Shown here one piece after another: positions 37,001-47,444 of a stretch of DNA of 64,000 nucleotides. Each line of letters opens with the position of its first letter. Position 1 is the stretch's first letter. Source of the DNA: Ignelater luminosus (lineage: Eukaryota; Arthropoda; Insecta; Coleoptera; Elateridae); the NCBI GenBank assembly GCA_011009095.1, contig VTPC01005435.1, positions 87,895 to 151,894 of the forward strand, written 5' to 3'. The notes under the pieces were generated by a model that saw only the letters and a program-made list of their open reading frames with translations, was not told where the DNA came from and made no database searches. The translations under genes were made by a program, and so were the position numbers.

Positions 37001-40000
37001 CATACTAAATGTCAGACTGAAGACCACAGAAGATTTGGATATACCAAGGGTCGGCAACCTTTTTGGAGAAAAGAGCCATTTTATACCAAATGTTTAACCC
37101 AAGATTTACAAAGAGCCGCAGTGGATAGACAAGGGAGTTTGGGATACAATATTTTAACGCAATATGGGTAAATATATACTTAATACAAAAACAAATACAA
37201 AACAAAACTTTAAGTAAATAAAGAAAAACGAATTAATGGGACTTTTGACACTGCATTTCAGCACAGAGTTGTTTCATGTTCGGTAAGTAGTTGGAAGTCT
37301 TCAATTTTAAACAAGTTTCGAGGCTTACATCATTAAGCTGACTTCTTAACTTTCTTTTGATAGCATTCATGTTAGAAAACATCTGCTCACAATAATAAGT
37401 GGACCCAAAAATTGTGAAAATTCCAAATGCTAGGTATTTTGAGTTGATGATAATAATCCGGAAGGCTATTTCATCTTTTAAAAATTAATTGGCCTTCTTT
37501 TTGACAGTTGGAAAGTTCAGTCCATTTATGATTCATGGTTAATGTCGCTTTTTCTCTTTCCAGGTTTTCTAGTTCCACTTGTAAAAGCGAATATTTTGAA
37601 GACCACAAATCTTTGATTTTTAAGTCTATTAACTGCAGTTCAAACTGAGCTCTGTTAACTGTTGGAAGTGGCAAAAAATTTATTCGATTGACGTCCACCA
37701 CAAGTGGTTTTGTCAAGAATGGTCAAGAGTGGACTTTCATCTTTGAAATCTTTGAAACGATCAGTAAATTAATGAATTTTTGCAATTGCTGCCAGAAAGA
37801 ACTTACTATTGAAGCAGTAGCTTCCAGATGTTTTCTTAAAGTTTCAAAATGAAACAGATTTCCACTCTTGAAGTCTTCCACAAACAATAGTAGTTGTTGT
37901 TGTTCGAAGGTAAGGACGGTTTCTAGAAGTGTATTTGCAGTGTTACCCCTACCTTGTAACTTCTGATTGAGGTAGTTTAAATGTCATGTCATATCAACGG
38001 CAAAATAAAATTTTTGTAACCATTCTTCGTCACTTAACTCTGGATATTCGTGTTTATTTTGACTTAAAAAGGTCTTAATATGTTCAAAGCATAAAGCGAA
38101 CATTTGAAGACTGCTCCTCTGGATAACCAACAAAGTTCAGTGTACAAAAGAAGGTCGGAATATTGACTGTTCACTTATTCGAGAAGAGCACAAAACTGTC
38201 AATGATTAAGTCCTTTTGCCCTTATTAGGTTGACTATTTTTACTATCGAATCCATTATCTTTACAACTTTGATAGGAGCATAGTGCTGCTTAATGAATAA
38301 TACAATGAAACGTAAAAACATCGTGTTCCACATTTTGTTTGAAGAGGGTAACAAAGCCTTTAGGTTTACCCGTCATACTGGGTGCTTCATCTATAGCAAT
38401 AGATACCAATTTATTGATGTAAATTTCCGTAACAATCACAAATCCCAAAATTGCTGCAGAGATATCTTCACCTAGAGTTTGTCCTTTAGGTGGTAGCAAA
38501 GCCAGTAATCGGAAACATACCGTCCCAGAAGACTAACTTGTGCGATGTCTTTCACGTCACACGACTCGTCACATGTCAAAGAAAATACAGATGCCGATTT
38601 TATATCATTCATCTGTTGATCTGTCACATTCTTGCCCATCTTAATTGTTCTGCCTCAAACAGTTTTTGCGGATAGAGGAGTGTCTTTATTTTTTTTTAAT
38701 AACATCTGCTTTATTTTTGAAGTCAGAGTAGAGGTGTTTGGCCATACTTAAAACGCACTTTTTTTATGTATTCCCCATCCGTGAAAGGTTTTCCATGCTT
38801 TGCAAATGCAATCTTATAAGAAACAGCAAAACTTGCGCGGTCACATTATTTGAAGATTGCATCCAGCTGCTTTTTGCTTCTGTGAGTGTGCTCATGCTGA
38901 CTGGACAACGCAAACTGTATTTACCACACAGAACTCGGCTGGAAATAATAAAATAAAAACAGAAATATTTTAATAAGTAAATAGATGGGAGAAAAGAGAA
39001 TAATATTCACGAATGTATTATCAAATGGTAGGTATATTAAGAAATGAAAACGTGAATATCTCTGTCATCCCGAGAAGAGCCGCAGCTGCGTGGTCAAAGA
39101 GCCGTATGTGGCTCGCGAGCCGCGGGTTGCCGACCCCTGGGATATACAAACTGTGAAGTTTATTGATTAAATTTGTTCAGTCACTCCTGCAACAAAAGAA
39201 GTAGCAGAACATCAAGTCAACTATCCATCCAAAATCAGAAATATGATAAAGAAGAGAAGGAAAGCTAGAAGAATTTGTCAGTGAACCAGAAACCCGATAG
39301 ACAAAAGAGATTTTAACAGATTGCTTTAAGACGGCCCAAATAACCATGATAAAGAAACTGGACAAGCATGCTGAGTCAATAACATCATATCTTCTGATCT
39401 CACTGTTACCTGCAATTTCCAATCTATTAGAGAAGGTTTTTCTGAAGAGACTCAAACCTCTAATCAACATTCTGGACTTCCAGTTTGGGTTTAGGAATCA
39501 CCATTTCACAATCGACCAAATGTATAAGATTACCACTGTCATCAAACTGTTGTAGAAGAGAAGAAATATTGTCCTACAGTATTTCTAGACATTTCTCAAG
39601 CATTTGACATTGTCCACAAAAAGGCTAAAATGTTATCTGGAAACTACTGTCGACTACTGGAGTCTTGCCTAACTGGCAGAACAGTCAGAATAGCACACGA
39701 AGAAGCATTTTCTGCATTCCATTCAATATCATGTAAATTTAGAAATTGTACGAGATCTGATTAGGATAACGCATGACATATCCATTCAATATCAGCTGAT
39801 ATACCAACAACAGAAGATACAGCCCTGGGCGCATTTGCTGACGATACGGTAATAATGGCGACTGACGCAACACAAGAAAAAGCAATTGCGAAACTCCAAG
39901 TTGCACTTAACAACATTAGCCAATGGATGGATTGGAAGATTAAGCTCAATGGAGCAAAGTCGGTCCATGTCACCTATCCTGTGTTCTTAGATGGTATGAT

Positions 40001-41848
40001 AATACTAAAGCTGAGTCAGCAAGATACCTTGGTCTGCACCTTGATAACAGATTAAATTGGAAACACCACGTCAAGCAGAAAGTTGAGCAAATACAACATA
40101 AGGTCTGTGAAATGTATTAGTTGATTGGAATTTAATAAAACCAACACCTTTATTTTCTGTTTTAATTTCATTACGCAGATAGCGTAACACACCTGAGAAC
40201 ATGGTCAACTATATAACGCGTACTTCAATTAACTTTATTCACTTGCTTTTAACCTATCCGCATGGCCATGGTTTAACATGGTTTCTTGCACAAATAGTAT
40301 GTGTCTGAATCATCCAAGTCCAACAAATATACAAATGTTAAAATGAACTCTAGTAGTAGCGATGAAGGAGCGACAGGAGCGCTAGAAGCCTGAACAGGAC
40401 GCGTTTTCTAGTCGTCAAGTTTTTACGCGGCCCGGGTTGAAGCTCGGGTTCGGGCCGTTCGGTCTTGTCAGGCCTGTCGAACTGTTGGAGTTTGCCAGAC
40501 TTTTCGGCCTTGTCGGATCATACGGTCTGTTGGGCCTTTTGGACTTCACGGCCCTTTGGACTTTTTGGGTTTGTCGGGCTGTTCGGGTCGTCCGGGCCTC
40601 TCGGGCCATCAGGCCTGTCGAGCTTTTTGGACGTCTTGGCCCTTTGGGTCTCTCGGGTCAATCCGGCCGTTTGGATCTCTCGAACCTGTCTGACCTCTCA
40701 GGTCGGTCGAGTCTGTTGAACCTTTCGAATTTCTCGGATCTTGGCGCTTTGGTATGTTGGATTGTTTTGGTCTCCAGCCTGTTGGAGCGTTTGGGCCGAT
40801 CAAGAAGTGTTTTTCAGACCGCGGCAAGTTTGTCCCCAGTAGGGCCTGGTCTGGAAATTTTGGCTAATGCAGGGCTCTAAGGAGTGAAGTTCAGCATATA
40901 AAAACCATTTATATAAAAAAAGGGTATAATTTTCAAATTAAGGGAAATTTAAGGGATATCTTGTATATCTCTGAGGGAAATTGAACCATGAGAGGTTGGC
41001 AACACTGGTCGTCAGTATGATGTTTCAAAGTAACAAGCAGAGTAATACCAATTTAGTTATTTCTAATATTGGTAGGACAAACAGATTGAATATGAATAAA
41101 TCATTGTAACATCATAAATATCGCTGTAAGACAGAAAGATGTGTAAAATTTTAATACCTTACTTATCTTTATATTTATTCAGTCATTATTTAGAAATAAT
41201 GCACATTTTGGTTTTAATATTTCAGTGGAAGAAATAAATGCTGCTGTGAAAGCTATACAAGAGGGACAACAGAGGATGCTACAAAAAGATCAAGGTGCCA
41301 AAAAAGTTGTTCCAATTCGTCCAAATTCTGCAAATGTCATTGCTTTAACACCTGTACCAAATCCAGTATTTATTCAGGTTCCCACACCTGTTGCACAGTC
41401 CATCAAACTGCCTACCACCACATCACTTGGAACACCAATTACATTACCATGCCCATCTAATGTAGTATCACCGACAAACTCAAATAATGCTGCTATTCAA
41501 ATAGCTACATTACCCACACTCATGCCTAAATCACTTAAGCCTACTGTATCTTCTGAATGTATTTCACAACTAATGACAGGTAAAGTAGTATCAAGTCCGC
41601 AAAATAATACTTCCGAAGATACTTCGATAAATGTAATAAGCAAACTGTCTGAAGATTTAAATTCAACCAATTTGAGATGTACACATTCCAAAGTACAAAC
41701 TAAAATTGTTAAGGCAAAAGATAAACTTCAACACAAAAAGAAAAAGGTTATTGTAAATTCAAGCGTTAATCCTGCTAATATAATTAAATTACCAAATACA
41801 GTGCTGCCTAAAAATAACTTTTTTATTCTTGCACAAGTACCTAAATAA
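34077..41848 (+). CDS. Atf-2: Atf-2, CRE-binding bZIP transcription factor (ATF2/ATF7 family)
   Basis: Stress-responsive nuclear factor that binds CRE (TGACGTCA) as a bZIP dimer and is activated by p38/JNK in animals. Exons 34077-34218, 34389-35546, 41226-41848; 1923 nt, 640 aa. Residues 8-32 form one C2H2 finger (C10, C15, H28, H32; FTNEDHLNVHKKKH). ADQTPTPTRF follows across the first splice junction: the ATF2 transactivation-domain TPT sites. bZIP at about 360-405: basic region NRAAQVRSRQKKK (N369-x7-R377), then heptad M375, L382, L389, L396, L403, and the ATF2-typical MYHKDCAVSKDP after the zipper. The last exon is a Pro/Thr/Ser-rich tail. The central Ser/Asn-rich region is low complexity and family-variable. 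The exon 2 donor GTAAGT is at 35547; reading through it would add only YER. The junction A|TG with 41226 keeps frame. Intron 2 (5.7 kb) carries nested transposons. Confidence 0.93.
37045..39139 (-). mobile_element. hAT (Charlie/ZBED5-GTF2IRD2-like) element nested in the LINE
   Basis: The ends are CAAGGGTCGGCAACC and the inverse of GGTTGCCGACCCCTG. They are bounded on both sides by the perfect 8-bp target duplication GGATATAC (37037-37044 and 39140-39147). The subterminal GAGCCGCAG / GGCTCGCGAGCC motifs match the widespread CAGGGGTCGGCAAC class of hAT elements. It splits the LINE endonuclease from its reverse transcriptase and is therefore younger than the LINE. Confidence 0.9.
37250..38950 (-). 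pseudogene. hAT transposase pseudogene (ZBED5/GTF2IRD2-like)
   Basis: Minus-strand fragments include LVSIAIDEAPSMTGKPKGFV, TLFKQNVEHDVFTFHCIIH (38290-38499), typical of the transposase-derived vertebrate proteins ZBED5, SCAND3 and GTF2IRD2. Nearer the C-terminus come RINFLPLPTVNRAQFELQLI and DLKIKDLWSSKY (37471-37716). Stops and frameshifts separate them. Inactive. Confidence 0.8.
40430..40830. repeat. GC-rich 9-bp minisatellite
   Basis: About 400 bp of degenerate repeats with period 9 (typical units TCGGGCCTG, TCGGTCTTG, TTGGACTTT), roughly 40-45 units, rich in CpG and sharply unlike the AT-rich surroundings. Because the period is a multiple of three, long open frames appear on both strands (147 codons from 40437 on the plus strand). 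They lack other support and are taken as by-products. It lies in Atf-2 intron 2 just after the LINE. Confidence 0.85.
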
Positions 41849-44085
41849 TTAGTGTAAAAAATGCAATTAAAAGTGAATATATTAGAAATCTTTTAACTGA
41901 TAACTAAGGTATGGCCGTTTATACTTCCTCTACTCATGATTCTCACTGATGTAATCTGAAGGTTACTGTTTGTAATCTCTATCTTCGCAGTTGTGGATTA
42001 TTATTGAAATTTCCAAATAGTAGATTTTTCTGTTTTGCTGTAAAACATAATGGTAATCATTAAGTATCAGCTTACAACTGCAGTTATAAAATCTATTGAT
42101 GAAAATTTGAATTTAGTATGAGCGCTTAACAGGTTCGAGTGTATATTTTAATATTAGATTGTTAGTTTTGATTGAAAGTATAATTGCATATATTTTTTTT
42201 TTGTACTTATTTTACTGTACAGAATCTATAAGCTTGAATAATGTTAAATTAAAAGTTCATAATTGGAACGTTATTGTTAATAATAGTGAATAAGTTAAAA
42301 ATTCAGGGTGGGTAAAAATCATGACTTAAAAAAAATCAAAGAAGTTGATTAATTAATACTGTAATACACCACAGAGACCATAGAGTGATAATATGTTTTA
42401 CTTGATTTCTGATTTAAATCATGATTTCTTTACAAATAAAACAATAATTTAATTGCGATTTAAATCATACCCACTCTGTAAAAATTATATGAATCTATTT
42501 ATTTATTTATTTATTTATTTGTAAGGAAATTTTAGCAGCAGTTAAAAGATTTCTATATTGATAAAGTATTATATTTGGTGTACATTTGTGATTGTGATAG
42601 ATACTGAAGTAACTTAATATCAAAAATGCTAAATATTACATTACCTCAATAAGAGAGACAGTTTGCGTATTTTCACATTAATAGATATGCGTCATGCAAT
42701 GATCATAATTTATTTCATTTGTGGCAATGAAATTGTTCAATAATATTTGTACTTTATTATGTAATTTAAAGAACACATTTATTAGTTATAGTTATTTTAT
42801 AAATTATTAAAAATCTTTTATAAAGATTATGATGAAGTAAGTACTGTGATTGAAAAAAGGATTTATTTATAAACTACGCTTCTAAACACACATGATTATT
42901 AACTATTAATAGTTAAGTTACCAAAAAGTTAGAAAACTAAATGGTAAACCTTTTATAGTTGAAAACTATAAGTAAAAATTATTTTTGCAGATTTTATAAA
43001 ATGAAAATACAATTTTATATTAAAATTGTATATTCTTGTAATTGTGTATGTAGTATTGTAACATTAACAGAATATTATTGCAATTAAGTTTATAGTATAA
43101 CACTTCAATTATATGTATTTAATAAATTTGTGATGTAATTTTTATTTACTAAAAGAATTTTCTAATAAAAGATCTATTTGTTTTTATTTCCAAATCATTA
43201 GATTAGATAAAAACTTCACCATTATATTTAGATAACTAAACAACTAGAATTGCATATCAATATATTACAATCCCTACTCATAATATTATAGTTTTTTAGA
43301 AACAGGGGCATCTGAAGGGTTATCAGTAAATATATAGTAAACAACCAGGTTGATAACCATTGCACTGTGCGATTGAAAAAAAAAAAACAAAAGTCGAAGC
43401 CAGCCATGACTCTTATGTGTCAGTGTTCTTTGCAAATATCCATTGTTTTATTCAAATTTTATTTTATAGTTGTCATTTTGAAATGTCATATACTGATTTA
43501 ACCTAACAATTTACAACTGTTAATTACTACAGTTTATCTCATCTCTATAATTCCTGTAAAATTTTTGTTGTGTTGGTAACAAAATCTTCTAAACAATAGA
43601 ATTTTTCATTGAGATATGTTGACAGTATTGTTATTTATGTTTTTATTTAAAATCAGAGGTTAGATTATCATTCAGAAAAGGTAAATGTTTGCATTTTGTA
43701 GAGTTACCTTTTGTCGTTTGTTTATTATTATGAAAATTTAGTTTTTGGGTTTACTACTTCAATATTAATTATATAATCAAAATGATTTGCACATACAAAC
43801 GAATTGACTGCATTTTAACTCTATTTTGATATATGACATTCGTTTGACAGAAGCTAAATAATAATCAAAGTAGAATCTACCTATATGTCCTATTTCTAAC
43901 CAAATCAAAAAGCTTAATTCTGATCTGTATTTTGAATATGTACTACTAATTTACATTCCAGTTCAATAATTAACTGATAACATAAATAAAAAGTTTCATA
44001 AACTAATCAGTTTCTGTTGAAGAAAATCTAACAGATATCAACTACAGTGATGTTAATTAATTTCAAGATTATTAATACTGCATGC
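41849..44085 (+). other. Atf-2 3' flank / probable 3'UTR, otherwise nothing recognised
   Basis: AT-rich sequence after the Atf-2 stop. Candidate AATAAA signals occur at about 42436 and 43120. A pure ATTT tetranucleotide tract lies at 42497-42520. The second copy of the 6656-6790 dispersed repeat is at 43396-43525. No gene seen. Confidence 0.45.
43396..43525. repeat. Dispersed repeat, copy 2
   Basis: Diverged same-orientation copy of 6656-6790, sharing CATGACTC, CAGTGTTCTT, TTTTGAAATGTCA and AACCTAACAATT blocks. The region upstream (43360-43395) also shows weaker similarity. Confidence 0.6.
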
Positions 44086-44754
44086 ATATACAGGGTGATC
44101 ATTTTAAAACTTCCCACCCTGAATATATTGAAAACCAAAAAAGATATCGGAATAATTCCAAAAGCATTTTCTTATACCGGGAGGGAGAGACTAAGCTATG
44201 TACAAAGAATCCGATTGAGATTCTACTCTTAAGCTCCAGTCAGCCAATTGGTTTTCGAAGACTTAATTTTTTTATTTTAATAAAGGTACATTATTAAATT
44301 TACTGTAATAGATGCTCAAATTGCGTTCCATTGGTTGCTAGGCAATGATAAAGTTTATTTTATTTTACTTATTTAAAATTACCATAAATTTTATTTATTA
44401 TTACCTAGCAACCAATTCGCAATTCGAGCATCTATTATGATAAATTTCATAATGTACCTTTATTAAAATAAAAAAATTAATTCTTCAAAAACCAATCGGC
44501 TGATTTGATTTTTTCAAACACGACTGCATTCTGGTATTGAAGACCTTTAATTTAATGTGCCACATACCATATCATCCAATTTAAAATCTTAACGTGGGGG
44601 TGGCTGGAGCTTAAGAGTAGCATCTTAATTGAAAATTTTGTACATAGTTTAGTCTTCCCCTCCCGGTATAAGAAAATGTTCTTCTCATTCCGATATCTTT
44701 TTTGGTTTTCAAGATATTGAGAGTGGGAAGTTTTAAAATGATCACCCTGTATAT
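44086..44754. mobile_element. Whole-length palindromic MITE
   Basis: The two ends are inverse copies beginning ATATACAGGGTGATCATTTT. Complementarity runs almost to the centre at about 44380: ATTGAAAACCAAAAAAGATA, TTATACCGGGAGGG and CCTAGCAACCAATT all occur in both arms. The 669-bp element would fold into one long hairpin. The same terminus occurs at 11055. Non-coding. Confidence 0.8.
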
Positions 44755-46952
44755 GTGCACATATTCATCAAACACAAAATAAGTGTTCAGCATTAATAGG
44801 GGTACAGCTAATGGCCACCAACCGCATTATTCATCTAAACCACTGACTCACTCATGCTACTATTAAGATGTGTTTTCTTTATTTCTATGCAGATAAAACA
44901 ACATTCATTGATGGCACATTGCAGACTTTCTCAGTGTATAAACATAAAGATACATTTGAAAATATTAATTTTTTGATTCCCACAGTTTTTTTAACTTCCA
45001 GCCAAACACATTTTACTGAAGAGTATCACAAAAAATGGTCATTATTAATATCAATTCTTGTCTACTTAATTTGAGTTATGGTTACTAATGCATCTATGGA
45101 TAATTATTCATGGCCTTTGCCATACTAAAGTCTGCTTGTAAATTAATTTAGCAATATGTTATAAAAATGAAAATAACTTTTATTATAATTGCAACTGACT
45201 TGCAAATTGCTAATAATCCAGATATTGGGAAACACACACAAGATTTATAGAATTTTAATTTGACTATAAAATTTGAGAAATAAGAAAGTAATGCTGAATT
45301 AACTTAAATGAAGGTTAACATAATTAACCAAATTTTAAAAATGGAAAATTTTAACAATAAACAAACAATATGAATAGAATAATCTCCATCAAAAGAATAT
45401 TTTTGGGAAGAATCTTCTCTTCTGCAAGGTCTATGTTTTTGATCAATAAACTTTGTTAATATATAGACATTTCTGTTTTGTGTTTTGTACATTCTGTTAT
45501 ACTGTGTCCTTTTGTACTAAGTCTTTTAATATAAAGTTTTTCAAAAAACTTGTTTTAAATGTTTTTTTTGTGTATTTTATCAATTATAAATTGAAACCAC
45601 ATCAAAAATTGCAGATTTTGTAGAAGAGAATGCTTACATGCAGATAATACAAATAAAACAATAAGAAAATCTGTCAATCTGATCGTTTGTATTATTAAGT
45701 AATCTGTGTTCATTCCCAAGAGGGAGTGGAGGTAGGTAATGATTAGTGCGTAATTACCCCTCAGCTGAATTATGATTGGCTGATGAGCATAAGAATGCCA
45801 TGGCAGTAAAGCCCTGCATGTTCACGTGTGATCCACTCCTTTTAAAATGTCTGAGATAATCTTTAGTAAGAAATCATTAATATTCTGTCTTGAAATAAGT
45901 TATGGTATCAACAAATATCATTAGGGTGAGTTGTACCAACTATATTCAAATCGATCCTAACTGATATTTTTATGGAAGATGAGATTTTGGTACAAACTGT
46001 CTTTCTTCAATGAATTGCACATAGGACCTTGTCTATAAATGTATGCAGATAGAACCTTGTCACTTGAATTATAGGTTACGATTAGTTTTGTGTTTTAACA
46101 AGCAGTTTCTTCCCTTGGAAACTAAGTTCTCATATTAAAAAGATGCAAAAGGAATTAAGTGGTGTTGACGCAGGAATTAAAAATAAAAATGAGGAAGGCA
46201 GAAGATTGTAACATAAAACATCAGATTTTGTCAAAGTTAAAAATTAAAACAATTGTTATTAAAATAAAACGCAGTTTGCACCATGAAATATCGAACGAAA
46301 GTAATTTTATTTATCAAAAGGAAAAACAACAGACAACGTATGACAGATTAGAATACATATTTTTTAACATAGATGGCGCTAGTATTCACATATTGTAATA
46401 ATTTACAACAGTTATTACAATAATTGTCCCCATACAGTTGAACCTCAATTGAAATTTGAATTTAGTTGGTACAACCTGTCCTTACAAGTTGATAAATTTG
46501 ACTTCAATAATCAAGAAAGTTAACTTTATTAAAAGTAATCTCTAAGTCTTTATTGTCAAGAATGTTATGTTCTACAGAATCTTCTGTCTGTTTTTGCTAT
46601 ATCTGGCTAGCCTGGTTTGGTTTCTAAGACGCTCAAAATATTCCACATAAAAAAATTAGCGAAACAAAATTTTCTACTTCTAAGGGCGCAAAAACAATTT
46701 TCACTGATTGCATCAACTTCAAACTCAGTGGAGCTTATAGGCCTAAAATAAACTATAACTAAATTGGACTAACATGGAGGTTTTGCCAATACCTCTTGAC
46801 CCGCCTTTTGAGCTAACCCTGACTAGAAAATATTTTGCTAAATTTACCACAAATGTCAAAAGTAGCAAAATTGTTCGTCTTTCAGTGGTATAAAGTTTTT
46901 ATGATTTTTCTAAGTCTTAGCCTCTGGTAAGTGCATCAACTGCATAAATTCA
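44755..46952. other. Intergenic, nothing firm
   Basis: About 2.2 kb without a recognised gene. At 44889-45050 the plus strand reads DKTTFIDGTLQTFSVYKHKD, faintly like the DGTF motif of MULE transposases, but too short to call. At 45720-45840 lies sequence less AT-rich than its surroundings with a CCAAT-type GATTGGCTG and a CACGTG E-box, of unknown role. Confidence 0.4.
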
Positions 46953-47444
46953 TATACAGTATATCCATTTTACGGGTCCTCCTTTGAATGTTTGGGAATA
47001 GGCAACACTTCTTACAAATCAGAGATATCTTTATGTAATTGCAGAATTTAAAAACAGAATGGATCATGTTTGTATAGTTTGTTTTCTATAGTATGTGTCA
47101 ATGTCAAAATTCGTCAATTTATGCTGATTAGAAATAAGATTTGCTTTTTTAAAAAACACTACAATAAGAATAATTATAAATTATTCTAAAACATTAAGAA
47201 TTTAATAATAAACAAGAAAACTTATTTAACAAAAAAAAGTAAACAAAATGAACAGGTTTGTATAAAAGTTAAACAGGAAATATAACCAAACAAATATCAA
47301 TCAGTTAAATTTTGTTAGTTCACAGCAAATTACGGTTGAATTAAGAAAGGTTAAACTTTTTCAAGAAAAGCCGGCTCTGGATTGTAAGATGTGTTGCCTA
47401 TTCAAACATTCAGGAGAAGACCCGTAAAATGGTCATACTGTATA
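46953..47444. mobile_element. MITE with ~75-bp terminal inverted repeats
   Basis: Left end TATACAGTATATCCATTTTA followed by CGGGTCCTCC...AATAGGCAACAC; the right end is its inverse complement (ATACAGTATGACCATTTTAC...). Similarity fades inside about 75 bp. 492 bp long, no coding capacity. The core CCATTTTACGGGTC is intact at both ends. Confidence 0.75.

Larger units (their letters stand above)
35700..40130. mobile_element. Jockey/I-type LINE with inverted halves, interrupted by a hAT
   Basis: Minus-strand part 35700-36300: RNase H end (SGHSGNEGNKEADCLVKLES, FFEPEPALEIPKC), then LKLFKDDDLNCRLC and a tail of TAA-type repeats at 35701-35718. Plus-strand part: endonuclease about 36350-37036 (ALISETHFSD; GTELNIGTVYC; VIGGDFSIKHTAWGAR; LTSDHT) and reverse transcriptase 39148-40130 (LLISLLPAISNLLEKVFLKR, VFLDISQAFD, catalytic AFADDTVIMA, YLGLHLDNRLNWKHHVKQKV). 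All parts are frameshifted. The order tail-RNaseH (minus) then EN-RT (plus) fits one insertion with 5' inversion. Confidence 0.8.

Noticed and set aside
40437-40880. 147-codon Leu/Gly/Arg/Ser-rich plus-strand frame
   Set aside because: It is produced by a 9-bp tandem repeat that keeps several frames open on both strands; no start context or conserved motif.
44889-45050. Possible MULE transposase fragment (DGTLQTF)
   Set aside because: Only a handful of residues fit and no flanking motif or terminal repeat was found.
46159-46398. 79-codon Lys/Ile-rich plus-strand frame
   Set aside because: Composition follows AT-rich chance sequence; no motif, no splice context.
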